Positions 16,925 through 25,201 of a stretch of DNA of 64,000 nucleotides are shown piece by piece (the stretch's first letter is position 1; each line of letters begins with the position of its first letter). The notes under the pieces were generated by a model. It had not been told where the DNA came from. It saw only the letters and a list, made by a program, of their open reading frames with translations, and did no database searches. Source of the stretch: Mycobacterium sp. 1081908.1 (GTDB lineage Bacteria > Actinomycetota > Actinomycetes > Mycobacteriales > Mycobacteriaceae). The DNA lies in contig NZ_LZLY01000160.1 of assembly GCF_001673535.1 (NCBI RefSeq), positions 1 through 64,000 of the forward strand, written 5' to 3'. A program made the position numbers and the translations under genes.

Positions 16925-17623
16925 GTGCTCTTCATGCACGAGGTGCACAAGGTCCGCGGCCGCAGCGAGGATGACTTCGAGGCCGCGTTTCGACAGGGCT
17001 GGATGCCCATACTCGCCGCCGGGAACGACGCGCGGTTGCTCTGGTACGCGAACCAGGCCCATGGCAGTGGACCGGCCTACACAGTGGTCACCGTGACCGC
17101 CGTTCGCGACGGCGCGGCATGGGAGCGCCTGACCACCCGGGTCCAGAAGGGCGATCTGCAGGAGTGGATGCGCCACCTCGACGAGCTCCGCCACGAGGTC
17201 GACGCCAAGCTGCTGGTCCCGCTGCCGTGGTCGCCACTGCAGGAGGTGGCCCTCGATCAGGTTCCGGTCGACGGGCGAGAGCACGAGATGAGCCTCTACA
17301 TGGAAGACACCATGTGGCCCTACGAGGACAAGTTCGAGGAGTACATCGTCAGATGCGGCGAGGTCTACGCGAAGAGCCTCGGCGAGCCGTCGTCCATGCT
17401 CACGATGCACGCCGCGTTCCAGCCCGCGCTCGGCAGCCATGTGCGCCGCGAGGTGATCCTGATGCAACGCATCAGCAGGCCGGAGGCGTTGCTCGATCTG
17501 CTGCGCACCCACATCCCCGCCGAATACCGCGCCCCCGGAACATGGATGTACGACGCCCTCGACCTGCGCGACCAGTGGACCAGCCGGCTGCTGCGCACCT
17601 CGACGTGGTCGCCGCTGTATTAG
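16925..17623 (+). CDS. Conserved protein of unknown function, first paralogue of the ligase cassette
   Basis: 232 aa, GTG 16925 with GGAGG 8 bases upstream. I do not recognise a named domain. Two similar-sized halves seem present (residues 1-105 and 115-232), each with an alternating strand/helix pattern such as EDDFEAAFRQGWMPIL and YTVVTVTAV, suggestive of a NIPSNAP/dimeric alpha-beta barrel-like fold. About half of its positions are identical to the gene at 19081, including the shared C terminus SRLLRTSxWSPLY. The two paralogues flank an AMP-ligase, with 8 bases to it, so all three are probably cotranscribed and act together. Confidence 0.8.
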   Translation: MLFMHEVHKVRGRSEDDFEAAFRQGWMPILAAGNDARLLWYANQAHGSGPAYTVVTVTAVRDGAAWERLTTRVQKGDLQEWMRHLDELRHEVDAKLLVPLPWSPLQEVALDQVPVDGREHEMSLYMEDTMWPYEDKFEEYIVRCGEVYAKSLGEPSSMLTMHAAFQPALGSHVRREVILMQRISRPEALLDLLRTHIPAEYRAPGTWMYDALDLRDQWTSRLLRTSTWSPLY

Positions 17624-17631
17624 GAAAGCGG

Positions 17632-19065
17632 ATGCACACCGGGACGATCCACGAGGCCGCCGCGACCGGCGATCCCACCCGCGCCGCCCTGATCATCGAC
17701 GGGCGCACCATCAGCTACGGCGAACTCGCGGCGACGGTGCGATCGTGCGCCGCGACCCTGGCCGCCCGCGGCGTGGTGGCCGGGCAGCGGGTCGCGGTCG
17801 TCGACAACGGCAGCCTGCTGTCGATCGCGACCGTGCTCGGGGCGGCGCGCCTCGGCGCCGCCGCCGCGCTGATGAATCCCGCCCTGACCCCACCGGAGCT
17901 ACAGGGACTGCTGAAGAACGCCGGCTGTGCCAACGTGGCGGTCGCGGGGGAGCCGTACGTCGGGCGGGTGCGCGAGGCGGGCGCACCGACCGTCCTGACG
18001 GCCACCGACCTCACGGATGACGGGCCCGATCCCGCGCCGCCCGCCGACGACGGGGAAGGCCTGGTCCTGTTCACCAGCGGCACGACCGGACTCCCCAAGG
18101 CCGTCGGCATCTCCGCCCGGCAGCTCACAGCGCGGATCACGGGGATGGCCGCGCCGTTCCGGGCGGACGCCGCACCCGCGGTGGGCATGATGTGTGTCCC
18201 GTTCTTCCACGTCGGCGGCTCGCTCGGCACGCTGGGCAGTTTGTACTCGGGAAACACCTCGGTGGTGCAGCCGCGCTTCGACGCCGGCGAGTGGTTGCGG
18301 CTGGTGGCGGAGCACCGGGTGACGGCCACCTTCATGGTGCCGACGATGCTGCAGCGCATCCTCGATCACCCCGACTTCGCGACCAGCGACCTTTCGTCCC
18401 TGGTCGCCATCGCGTATGGGGCCGCCGCCGCGCCAATTTCCTTGGTGCGCAGGGCAATGGCCGCGCTTCCGCACGTCGCGTTCGCCAACGTGTTCGGCCA
18501 GACCGAGACGCTCGGGGCGTACACGACCCTGCTGCCCCAGGATCACCGGGATCCGGCCCGGGCCGGTTCGGTCGGCCGGCCGCTGCCCGGGGTGGACGTG
18601 CGAGTGGTGGACCCCGCCAGCGGCGAGGACGTCGCGCCCGGAGCCGTGGGCGAGCTGTGGGTGAACACCAGCCAGAACGTCACCGAAGGCTGGCTGCACA
18701 CCGGTGATCTGGCCCGCCGGGATCCCGACGGCTACATCTTCCCGTGCGGCCGGCTGAGTGACACGATCAACCGCGGCGGAGAAAAGTTCGGACCGATCGA
18801 AGTCGAGGAGGCGTTGCGTTCGCATCCGGCGGTGAGCGACGTCGCGGTCGCGGGCGTCGCCGACGAGGAGCTCGGCCAGCGGGTCGGGGCCGCCGTCGTG
18901 GCCCGCGCCCCGGTGACACTCGAGCAGTTGCGGTCGCATTGCCGCGAATTGATCGCGTACTTCAAGCTGCCCGAGAGCCTGGCGATCGTCGATCAGATCC
19001 CGTACAACGCGACCGGGAAGGTCAGCCGCCGCCAGATCGCCGCGCTCATCGCGGATAGTGCCTGA
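17632..19065 (+). CDS. AMP-dependent acyl-CoA synthetase/ligase
   Basis: 477 aa class I adenylate-forming enzyme, short for the family (usually 500-560). Core motifs: P-loop LFTSGTTGLPKAVG, the A5 region NVFGQTETLG, GWLHTGDLARRDPDGY (A7) and GRLSDTINRGGEKFGPIEVE (A8), and the catalytic lysine in YNATGKVSRRQ (A10). It activates a carboxylic acid as acyl-AMP and normally transfers it to CoA. ATG 17632 follows GGAAAG. It lies between two paralogous unknown proteins, 8 and 15 bases away, an arrangement suggesting they supply or use its acyl product. Substrate unknown. Confidence 0.92.
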   Translation: MHTGTIHEAAATGDPTRAALIIDGRTISYGELAATVRSCAATLAARGVVAGQRVAVVDNGSLLSIATVLGAARLGAAAALMNPALTPPELQGLLKNAGCANVAVAGEPYVGRVREAGAPTVLTATDLTDDGPDPAPPADDGEGLVLFTSGTTGLPKAVGISARQLTARITGMAAPFRADAAPAVGMMCVPFFHVGGSLGTLGSLYSGNTSVVQPRFDAGEWLRLVAEHRVTATFMVPTMLQRILDHPDFATSDLSSLVAIAYGAAAAPISLVRRAMAALPHVAFANVFGQTETLGAYTTLLPQDHRDPARAGSVGRPLPGVDVRVVDPASGEDVAPGAVGELWVNTSQNVTEGWLHTGDLARRDPDGYIFPCGRLSDTINRGGEKFGPIEVEEALRSHPAVSDVAVAGVADEELGQRVGAAVVARAPVTLEQLRSHCRELIAYFKLPESLAIVDQIPYNATGKVSRRQIAALIADSA

Positions 19066-19080
19066 AATCAGGGAGTGCCA

Positions 19081-19794
19081 GTGCTGTTTCTTCACGAGAC
19101 CCACAAGGTGGCGGGCGCGCGGGAGGAGGAATTCGAAGCCGCCTACCGCGAAGGCTGGATGCCCACGCTGGCCGAGGGAGACGACGCCCGGCTGCTCTGG
19201 TACACCAACCACGCCCATGGCTCCGGGGTGTCCTACAACGTCGTCACCATCACGGCCATCAGCGACGGCGCGGCGTGGGAAAGCCTGGTCCGCCGCGCCC
19301 AGACCGGGGACCTTCGCCCATGGATGCGCGAGCTGGACAACCTGCGCCACGAGGTGACGGGCAAGCTGCTGCTGCCCGTCTACTGGTCACCGCTGCAGAC
19401 GGTCGACTTGGCGAGCGTGCCCACCAGCGGCGAGACCCACCCGCCCACCATGTTCATGGAGGACACCGGCTGGCCCTACGCGCCGTTGGACGACTACATC
19501 CGGGCATGGGACGAGATCTACTACCGGCCGCTGTCCAAGGCGCCGGCCGGTATGCGGATCCTCAACATCCAGGCGTGCTTCCAGGTGGCCCATGGAAGTT
19601 ATCGCCGGCGAGAAGCCATGCTGTGGCAGAAGATTGACGACGCCAACAACTACGCGGCCCTGGTCCACCTGCTCACCAAGGAGGTCCCGGCCGAGCACCG
19701 CAGGCCGGGCAGCTACATGGTGGAGGCGCTGAAGTTGCGCGATCAATGGGAGAGCCGCCTGCTGCGCACGTCGGAGTGGTCACCCCTGTACTGA
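19081..19794 (+). CDS. Conserved protein of unknown function, second paralogue of the ligase cassette
   Basis: 237 aa. The GTG at 19081 gives MLFLHETHKV, aligning exactly with the paralogue's MLFMHEVHKV, and leaves 6 bases to the AGGGA; the GTG at 19075 abuts the AGGGA and is less likely. Shared blocks with the first copy include FEAA-REGWMP-LA-GDDARLLWY, AHGSG, ITAISDGAAWE, LRHEV, WSPLQ, MEDT-WPY and the common end SRLLRTSxWSPLY. No catalytic motif is recognised. It is the last gene of the cassette, followed by 209 bases without a gene. Confidence 0.8.
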   Translation: MLFLHETHKVAGAREEEFEAAYREGWMPTLAEGDDARLLWYTNHAHGSGVSYNVVTITAISDGAAWESLVRRAQTGDLRPWMRELDNLRHEVTGKLLLPVYWSPLQTVDLASVPTSGETHPPTMFMEDTGWPYAPLDDYIRAWDEIYYRPLSKAPAGMRILNIQACFQVAHGSYRRREAMLWQKIDDANNYAALVHLLTKEVPAEHRRPGSYMVEALKLRDQWESRLLRTSEWSPLY

Positions 19795-20003
19795 GCTGGG
19801 GGCTGCGCCCCGTTCAGGATCCTGGCGACCTCGCCGACCGAACCTGACAATTGGTCCTCACTGCCGTGCCAGGTGGCGAGGACAGGGTTGCCCAGCGCCC
19901 GCACCGGCCATGAGGGGCGCCCTTTCGCGAAACTTAAAGGAGCGTCACGTTTCTCGGCGTGTCGTCGCAGTCATTGCAGTGTCGCGACGCGATCGCGCGT
20001 CGA
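19795..20003. other. Intergenic region, no gene seen
   Basis: 209 bases between the ligase cassette and the convergent hydrolase gene. No coding-like frame, repeat or convincing terminator hairpin was found. Confidence 0.5.
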
Positions 20004-20807
20004 TCAACGCCGCAGGCTGAGCGATTCCAGGAACGGCTCGGCGACGGCGAGAAACCCGGCGGGGTCCGACGAGAAGACCACGTGGCCAGTGTCGAGGATC
20101 TCCAGCCGGGAACCGGCGATGGCGTCGTGGGTCGCACGGCCCGCACGCAGCGGTATGGCGATGTCCTTCTTGCCCCACACGACGAGGGTGGGCACGGACA
20201 GCTCGTCGGCGCGGTCACGCAGGTCGTGCTCGGGCGTGGCGAAGCTTCGCCACAGCGCCGCTCCAATGCGGACGCCCTCGGGCGTCTTCGCCACCGCGGT
20301 CGCACGCTCAACGATCCGCCGGTCGTGGTCGGTCCTGGCCTTCATGTAACCGCGGACAAAGAGAGGAGCGGCCCGGCGGAACACCGCCGGCGTGCCGAGC
20401 ACCCGGCAAAAGCCCCGGACCGGTGGGGTCAACGGCACGAACCCGCCTGTGTTGACGAGGATTAGACCCGCCACGCAGTCTGGGCGATTGATCGCCAGAC
20501 GCGCGGCCGCAAATCCGCCGACCGAATTCCCGATCAGCACCGCCCCGGACAGGCCGAGGCCGTCGACGACGTCTTCGAGCACGTCGGCGAAGAGCGGCGC
20601 GCTGGCCGCCAAGGGGGAGGCAACTGGATCGGATTCGCCGTGCCCGGGCCAGTCCACCGCGATGGTGCGGTAGTCCCGCGCCAGCGTGTCGGCGATCGGG
20701 TCGAAATCGTGCCGGTCATGCAGCGTGGCATGCAGTAGCAAAAGGGTTGGGCCGCTGCCGGATTCGTGGTAGGCAACGCGCCCCGCCCGGGTTTCAACAA
20801 TCGCCAT
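20004..20807 (-). CDS. Alpha/beta-hydrolase fold protein
   Basis: 267 aa, complete. The serine nucleophile elbow GNSVGGFAAARLA is at residues about 95-107, the acid in VVWGKKDIAIPLRAG, and the His in DTGHVVFSSDPAGF; the oxyanion region is LLHATLHD. These are the features of esterases and C-C hydrolases of the MhpC/epoxide-hydrolase superfamily with a Ser nucleophile. ATG 20807 with GAGAGGA upstream. It is divergent from the DUF962-tetR pair, with a TetR-type operator between, so it is probably repressed by that TetR protein and induced by its ligand. Confidence 0.9.
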   Translation of the reverse strand: MAIVETRAGRVAYHESGSGPTLLLLHATLHDRHDFDPIADTLARDYRTIAVDWPGHGESDPVASPLAASAPLFADVLEDVVDGLGLSGAVLIGNSVGGFAAARLAINRPDCVAGLILVNTGGFVPLTPPVRGFCRVLGTPAVFRRAAPLFVRGYMKARTDHDRRIVERATAVAKTPEGVRIGAALWRSFATPEHDLRDRADELSVPTLVVWGKKDIAIPLRAGRATHDAIAGSRLEILDTGHVVFSSDPAGFLAVAEPFLESLSLRR

Positions 20808-20828
20808 GGGGTTCCTCTCGGTAAGCGT

Positions 20829-20846
20829 TGACCGACTGGTCGGTCA
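20829..20846. promoter_or_regulatory. TetR-type operator palindrome
   Basis: TGACCGAC-TG-GTCGGTCA: two perfect 8-bp arms around 2 bases. It lies between the divergent hydrolase (start 20807) and DUF962-tetR (start 20895) genes. Composition and size fit the ACCGACnnGTCGGT-like sites of TetR regulators, and the tetR gene is in the adjacent operon, so autoregulation plus control of the hydrolase is inferred. Confidence 0.75.
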
Positions 20847-20894
20847 TGCCGTACGCTACAACGATAGGAACGCCTTTACAAGGAGGGAATCCAG

Positions 20895-21230
20895 ATGGAA
20901 CAAGCCCCGCCGCCCGAAGCGCCGTTTGCCGACAAGATGGCTTACTACCGAACGCAGCACACCTCCAAGGGCGTACGGGCGGTGCACCGCGTCGGCATCC
21001 CGATCATCGCGGCCGGACTGCCGCTGTTGTTCGCCAGGCCGAAGGTCGGTGCCACCATGTTCGTCGGCGGCTGGGCCATGAACATCCTCGGTCACCGGGT
21101 GTTCGAGAAGAACCTCCCATCGACCCACAAAGGGTGGATCACCTACCAGCTCACCGGGGTGATCGACGTGTGCGAGCAGTACGGCGACATGCTCGCCCGG
21201 CGAAGCCAACGCAAGGCCGGATTGGCGTGA
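20895..21230 (+). CDS. Mpo1-like/DUF962 family small protein
   Basis: 111 aa, ATG 20895 after AAGGAGGG, the best Shine-Dalgarno in the window. Features: MAYYRTQHTSKGVRAVHRVGIPI, then a hydrophobic segment (residues about 35-60) and GHRVFEKNLPS. The H-x-GIP and GHxxFEKxxP pattern resembles the DUF962 (YGL010w/Mpo1) family, Fe-dependent dioxygenases of 2-hydroxy fatty acids in yeast; the His residues would be metal ligands. The match is by motif only. Its TGA overlaps the GTG of tetR (GTGA), so the pair is translationally coupled. Confidence 0.65.
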   Translation: MEQAPPPEAPFADKMAYYRTQHTSKGVRAVHRVGIPIIAAGLPLLFARPKVGATMFVGGWAMNILGHRVFEKNLPSTHKGWITYQLTGVIDVCEQYGDMLARRSQRKAGLA

Positions 21231-21775
21231 GGCCCCCCGAGCCCGGACGCAATGCGCTGCTGGACGCGGGACAGCGGCTGCTCGGATCGGCCGACCTGGC
21301 GCGGATCTCCGTCAACGCCATCGTCGCCGAGGCCGGCATGGCGAAGGGCAGCTTCTATCAGCATTGGCCCAGCCGCTCGGAATATGTGCGGGCCTTGCAC
21401 GCCCGGTTCCATGACGACCTGCAGGACTCGATCGCGGCCGCCGGCGCCGACCTGCCGCCCGGCCGCGAGCGGCTCGAGGCGGGGATGAACGCCTACCTCG
21501 ACGGCTGCCTGGCCGAGCCGGCCACCAAGGCGTTGCTCGTGCAGTCGCGCACCGAGGCCGGGCTGAGCGACCTGGTCGCCGCCCGCAACGAGAGCGCGGC
21601 CGCGCAGATTGTGCCCGACCTGGTCGCGCTCGGATGGGCGTCTCCGGAACCGATTGCGGCGCTGCTCGTCGCGGCGGTCGCGGAGATCGCGCTGATCGAG
21701 CTCGCCGCCGGCAAGCGTGACAAACGGCTGCGCCGAGGGTTGCTTCGGCTCGCCACCCGGACGCCCGCGGATTGA
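21227..21775 (+). CDS. TetR family transcriptional regulator
   Basis: 182 aa. N-terminal helix-turn-helix: LLDAGQRLLGSADLARISVNAIVAEAGMAKGSFYQHWPSR in residues about 8-50, with the canonical AEAGMAKGSFYQHW recognition helix. The C-terminal all-helical ligand-binding domain covers about 65-180. GTG 21227 overlaps the previous stop by 4 bases. It most likely represses its own DUF962-tetR operon and the divergent alpha/beta-hydrolase through the palindrome at 20829-20846. The inducer is probably a hydrophobic compound handled by those enzymes. Confidence 0.92.
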   Translation: MRPPEPGRNALLDAGQRLLGSADLARISVNAIVAEAGMAKGSFYQHWPSRSEYVRALHARFHDDLQDSIAAAGADLPPGRERLEAGMNAYLDGCLAEPATKALLVQSRTEAGLSDLVAARNESAAAQIVPDLVALGWASPEPIAALLVAAVAEIALIELAAGKRDKRLRRGLLRLATRTPAD

Positions 21776-21778
21776 AGT

Positions 21779-22636
21779 TCAGGGTGTGCAGGCGGGTTGC
21801 AGGGGCAGGACCGGGCCGCCGGATTGCAGGGACACCAGGTACAGGTAGGTCGCGAGCGAATGTTCGCAGGACACCGAGTATTTGACCAGAACCTTCGGCG
21901 GGAGCGGCAGCAGCCGAACGGGGTTGAACCAGTACGGGTTCAGCACGTGTTCGTAGTCCACCGGGGGAGGCAACGCGGTGACGATGTCCAGGCGATTCGC
22001 GACGCGAGACGAATTCTTCACCACCTGGTCGAAGGTCGCGGCGAACAGCGAATCCCCGGTGCGTGGACTGCCATAGGTGTAAACGGCCGGGGTGGTGAAC
22101 GCCGTGTTGGCCGCCACGTCGAGGGCCAGCAGCGTCGCCAGGGCCCCTCCCAGGCTATGGCCGCAGATCGTCAGTGCGCCAACGGCTTTCGGGAACGATA
22201 GCCTTGCCAGCGCGTCGACCACCTTAGGCGAATCCGGCGTGGACCCGGTCCGCAGGGACGCGTACATGTCGGTGAAGCCGTCCTCCGTGTGGCCGGCGCC
22301 GACCAGGAACGGGCATGGCACCAGGGCGAACTCGGCGTCGTGAATCCATTCCAGCCAGCCTTCGGTGCCGCGGATCGCGATCGCCACATCGCCGGTCTTG
22401 TTCTCCTGGCAGATCAATCCGATGGAGACCGCGTCGTCTTCCCGGGCCGGGTTCATGTCAGTCGCCAGGTCGTTGGCGTAGATCGTCGTGACCACGGTGT
22501 AGTCGACGCCGCCGGTGCTCAGCGGCTGACCGGCCCGGTTCGTCAAATCGCCGGGCGATGTCGCGTAGGTGGCGTTGACGAGCTGGCCGAATTGTATTGC
22601 CCGCGTTACGTCTAACGCGGGCTGCGTGGCAGGCAT
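21779..22636 (-). CDS. Class 3 lipase family protein
   Basis: 285 aa. Lipase_3 signatures: IAIRGTEGWLEWIHD, the nucleophile elbow TICGHSLGGALATLLA, YTYGSPRTGDSLF with the following Asp in NRLDIVTALPPP, and a C-terminal His in SCEHSLATYL. No clear signal peptide is seen. It starts MPATQPALD at ATG 22636, sharing one base with the stop of the lipoprotein gene (TGATG), so the two are coupled. It hydrolyses acylglycerols or related esters. It converges with tetR, 3 bases apart. Confidence 0.88.
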   Translation of the reverse strand: MPATQPALDVTRAIQFGQLVNATYATSPGDLTNRAGQPLSTGGVDYTVVTTIYANDLATDMNPAREDDAVSIGLICQENKTGDVAIAIRGTEGWLEWIHDAEFALVPCPFLVGAGHTEDGFTDMYASLRTGSTPDSPKVVDALARLSFPKAVGALTICGHSLGGALATLLALDVAANTAFTTPAVYTYGSPRTGDSLFAATFDQVVKNSSRVANRLDIVTALPPPVDYEHVLNPYWFNPVRLLPLPPKVLVKYSVSCEHSLATYLYLVSLQSGGPVLPLQPACTP

Positions 22637-23229
22637 CAGCCTTCGAACGTTCCGGTGAACTGCGCCTGCGCCGATGCGGCATTCGTGATCGCCTGCGCCG
22701 CCGGCACCCCGACGAGCCCACCGGGAAGCTGATAGGTGGCGGGCAGCTGGTAGAGGGTGAACCGGTAGTGGTGCACCCCGGTGCCCGCGGGCGGGCAAGG
22801 GCCGCTGTAGCCGGCCTGCCCCGCCGAGTTCGGCAGGCTGCTGCCGCCGGCGGGAGTCTGGCCGTCCCCGGTGCTTCCGGGACCGGGCGGGATTCCGACG
22901 ACGATCCAGTGGACGTAGAGTCCGCGCGGCGCGTCCGGGTCGTCGACGACGAGCGCCCCGCCCTGCGGCGCCGACCACGTCAACGGCGGCGCGACGTCGG
23001 CCCCCTTGCAGGTGTACTGCGCGGGGATCGGCGCGCCGTCGGCGAACGCCGGGCTGCTGATCGTCACCGGCCCGGTGCCGGGCGCCTGGGCGACGGTGCG
23101 GCCCAGGGTCGTCACCTTCGGTGTCTGCGGGCCGGTCGTCCGGGTGCCACCCTGGCCGCCGCAGCCGGCCAGCGCGACGAGGAGCGCCAGCCCGGCGGTG
23201 ACCGGCGCGATGCGGCGAAACGATTCCAT
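22636..23229 (-). CDS. PEBP (YbhB/YbcL) family lipoprotein, LppC/Rv1910c-like
   Basis: 197 aa. A lipoprotein signal peptide (MESFRRIAPVTAG..) ends in the lipobox ALAGC, lipid Cys at about residue 23. The rest is a phosphatidylethanolamine-binding-protein fold: SPAFADGAPIPAQYTCKG, the ligand-site motif VVDDPDAPRGLYVHWIV, and HHYRFTLYQLP. Mtb has two neighbouring PEBP genes after katG-furA (Rv1910c and lppC/Rv1911c); only one is present here. Ligand unknown. Translationally coupled to the class 3 lipase. Confidence 0.88.
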   Translation of the reverse strand: MESFRRIAPVTAGLALLVALAGCGGQGGTRTTGPQTPKVTTLGRTVAQAPGTGPVTISSPAFADGAPIPAQYTCKGADVAPPLTWSAPQGGALVVDDPDAPRGLYVHWIVVGIPPGPGSTGDGQTPAGGSSLPNSAGQAGYSGPCPPAGTGVHHYRFTLYQLPATYQLPGGLVGVPAAQAITNAASAQAQFTGTFEG

Positions 23230-23281
23230 ACAAGACAGTCTCGCTCGCCGACGGTCGGTCGGGAAGGACCCGTTTCGGAGC

Positions 23282-23725
23282 CTACTTGCCGCCCTTGACC
23301 TCGAGCACGCGCTTACGCAGGCCGTCGGTCGCGGTTTCCATCAGCCCCTTGGCCCCCCGTTTGACCAGGAACCCCGGGACCGGAGCGGAAAGATCCACGG
23401 TCAGATCGAAACGCACCCGGGTGGAATCGCCGTCGGGCGTCAGGGTGTAGCGACCCTCCTGCGCGCGCTGCTGTTTGGAGCTCTCCAGCGTCCAGCCCAC
23501 GCCGTCGTCGTGCACGGAGTAGTCGAGCACCTGCTCGTCGCTGACGCCCACGATCTTCACCGTTTGCCGCGATTTGCTCGGATGGCCGTCGGCGTCGCGT
23601 TCCAGGATTTCGACCTTCTTGTGAAACGACGACCACTCGGTCAAGGACTCGAGGTCGAACAGCACGTCCATGATTTCGTCGGGCGTCGCGTCGATGACGA
23701 CTTCGCGGGAATCGGTGATAGCCAT
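23282..23725 (-). CDS. SRPBCC (polyketide cyclase/dehydrase-like) family protein
   Basis: 147 aa, ATG 23725. Pattern VIDATPDEIMDVLFDLESLTEWSSFHKKVEIL is the typical first strand plus helices of START-like proteins. TRVRFDLTVDLSAPVPGFLVKRG and a C-terminal helix follow. This type is common in mycobacteria near acyl-CoA genes; function unknown. It lies between fadB5 and the lppC-like gene, same strand. Confidence 0.82.
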   Translation of the reverse strand: MAITDSREVVIDATPDEIMDVLFDLESLTEWSSFHKKVEILERDADGHPSKSRQTVKIVGVSDEQVLDYSVHDDGVGWTLESSKQQRAQEGRYTLTPDGDSTRVRFDLTVDLSAPVPGFLVKRGAKGLMETATDGLRKRVLEVKGGK

Positions 23726-23760
23726 GACGGATTAGATAGCCATTGTCGCGGCGCTAAAAC

Positions 23761-24765
23761 TCACGGCACCAGCACGACCTTGCCGACGTTCTCCCGGGCC
23801 GCCAGGATCCGGTGCGCTTCCGGCGCCCGCGCGAACGGGACCGCCGCATGGACGACGGGCGCGATCGTGCCGTCGTCGAGCGCCTTGGCCAGGGGAGTGA
23901 TCCACGGCTCGAGCGTGCCGCGGTCGTCCCACAGCCGCAGCATGTTGATGCCGATCACCGCCTTCGACTCCGAGAGCTGATCGAGCAGGTTGAAACCGCG
24001 CAGCATCGCCAACGCGTGCGGCGCGGCCGCGCGCAGCGAGCGCTTCTCGCCGTGCTGCATGTTCGAAATGCCATAGCCCACAAGCCTTCCGCCCGGGCGC
24101 AGCAGGGCATAGGACCGGCGCAACGACGTGCCGCCCAGCGCGTCGAGCACCAGGTCGTAGGGATTCAGTCCCTTCCACCAGCCGTCGCGCCGGTAGTCAA
24201 TGGCCCGGTCGACGCCCAGCTCGGCCAGCTTCGGGTGCTTTGCCGGCGACGCGGTGCCGTGCACCTCAGCCCCGGCGGCCTTCGCGAATTGGACGGCGGC
24301 GATGCCCACCCCGCCGGCCGCGGCGTGCACCAGCACTCGCTCGCCGGCGCGCAGCGACCCGTAACCGTGCAGCGCCGCCCAGGCCGTCGCGTAGTTCACC
24401 GGGACGCCGGCGCCCTGCTCGAAACTCAACGCGGCGGGCAGCGGGACGGAATCGGTGGCCGCCACGTTGACCACCTCGGCGTAGCCGCCAAATCGCGTGC
24501 CCGCCAACACGCGTTCGCCGACGCGGCCGGGGTCGACACCGTCGCCGACGGCCTCGATCGTCCCGGCGACCTCGTAGCCGACCACCGCCGGAAGCTTCGG
24601 CGCGTCGGGATACAAGCCGACCCGGGCCATGTGGTCGGCGAAGTTGACCCCGGCCGCCCGCACCGCGACCCGCAACTGGCCGGCGCCGGGAGGAGGCGGG
24701 TCCGGGCGCTCCTGGACCCGCAGGACCGACGGGTCGCCGTGCTTGGTGATGACGACTGCGCGCAT
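23761..24765 (-). CDS. fadB5: Zinc-type MDR oxidoreductase, FadB5 (Rv1912c-like)
   Basis: 334 aa, the same length I recall for Mtb FadB5. Quinone-reductase-like MDR: N-terminal MRAVVITKHGDPSVLRV, AAGVNFADHMARVGLYP, GYEVAGTIEAVG, and the nucleotide-binding AAAGGVGIAAVQFAKAAGAEV. The zinc-binding cysteines of true ADHs are missing, as expected for zeta-crystallin-like enzymes. NADPH-dependent reduction of quinones or enoyl substrates is likely; a beta-oxidation role is only historical naming. ATG 24765. Confidence 0.88.
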   Translation of the reverse strand: MRAVVITKHGDPSVLRVQERPDPPPPGAGQLRVAVRAAGVNFADHMARVGLYPDAPKLPAVVGYEVAGTIEAVGDGVDPGRVGERVLAGTRFGGYAEVVNVAATDSVPLPAALSFEQGAGVPVNYATAWAALHGYGSLRAGERVLVHAAAGGVGIAAVQFAKAAGAEVHGTASPAKHPKLAELGVDRAIDYRRDGWWKGLNPYDLVLDALGGTSLRRSYALLRPGGRLVGYGISNMQHGEKRSLRAAAPHALAMLRGFNLLDQLSESKAVIGINMLRLWDDRGTLEPWITPLAKALDDGTIAPVVHAAVPFARAPEAHRILAARENVGKVVLVP

Positions 24766-24796
24766 CGTGTGATGGTCGCACACGCCGCCGGGCGCC

Positions 24797-25201
24797 TCAG
24801 ACCCGCGCGGCGACACCGCTGAGGCGGGGGAGAACGACGTCCCGCCAGCCGGGGGCCATGCGTTCGAACGCCTGCGCCATCCTGGTGTCGTTCAGGTCAA
24901 AACCGCTGTGCTCCAAGAACACCCGAGTGCCGCCGCCTTCCGGCTCGAGTCGCCAGGTCAGCGTCCAGGCCGCGGTGAACGTGTAGACGAAGCGGTGCGG
25001 AGGATCGACCTCGAGCACCTTGCAGGGCTGCCTGCCGTAGCCCGGCATGTCGAGGGTGAACTGGTGGCCGACCACCGCGGCCACCTCGCCCTCGGCCCAC
25101 CACAGCCGCATCAGCGCCGGTTCGGTCAGCAGCCGCCACACCTTCGCCGGTGGGGCCGCAACGAATTGGTCCACGCGGATCGTCGCGGGCGTCTCGCTCA
25201 T
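24797..25201 (-). CDS. AHSA1/SRPBCC domain protein, partner of ArsR regulator
   Basis: 134 aa, ATG 25201 overlapping the ArsR stop by 4 bases (ATGA). Activator of Hsp90 ATPase homology 1-like domain: IRVDQFVAAPPAKVWRLLTEP, MRLWWAEGEVAAVVGHQFTLDMPG and TLTWRLEPEGGGTRVFLEHSGFD. The ArsR-AHSA1 pairing is widespread in actinobacteria; the SRPBCC protein may bind the signal ligand. Probably cotranscribed with arsR from the palindromic operator at 25524. Confidence 0.88.
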   Translation of the reverse strand: MSETPATIRVDQFVAAPPAKVWRLLTEPALMRLWWAEGEVAAVVGHQFTLDMPGYGRQPCKVLEVDPPHRFVYTFTAAWTLTWRLEPEGGGTRVFLEHSGFDLNDTRMAQAFERMAPGWRDVVLPRLSGVAARV

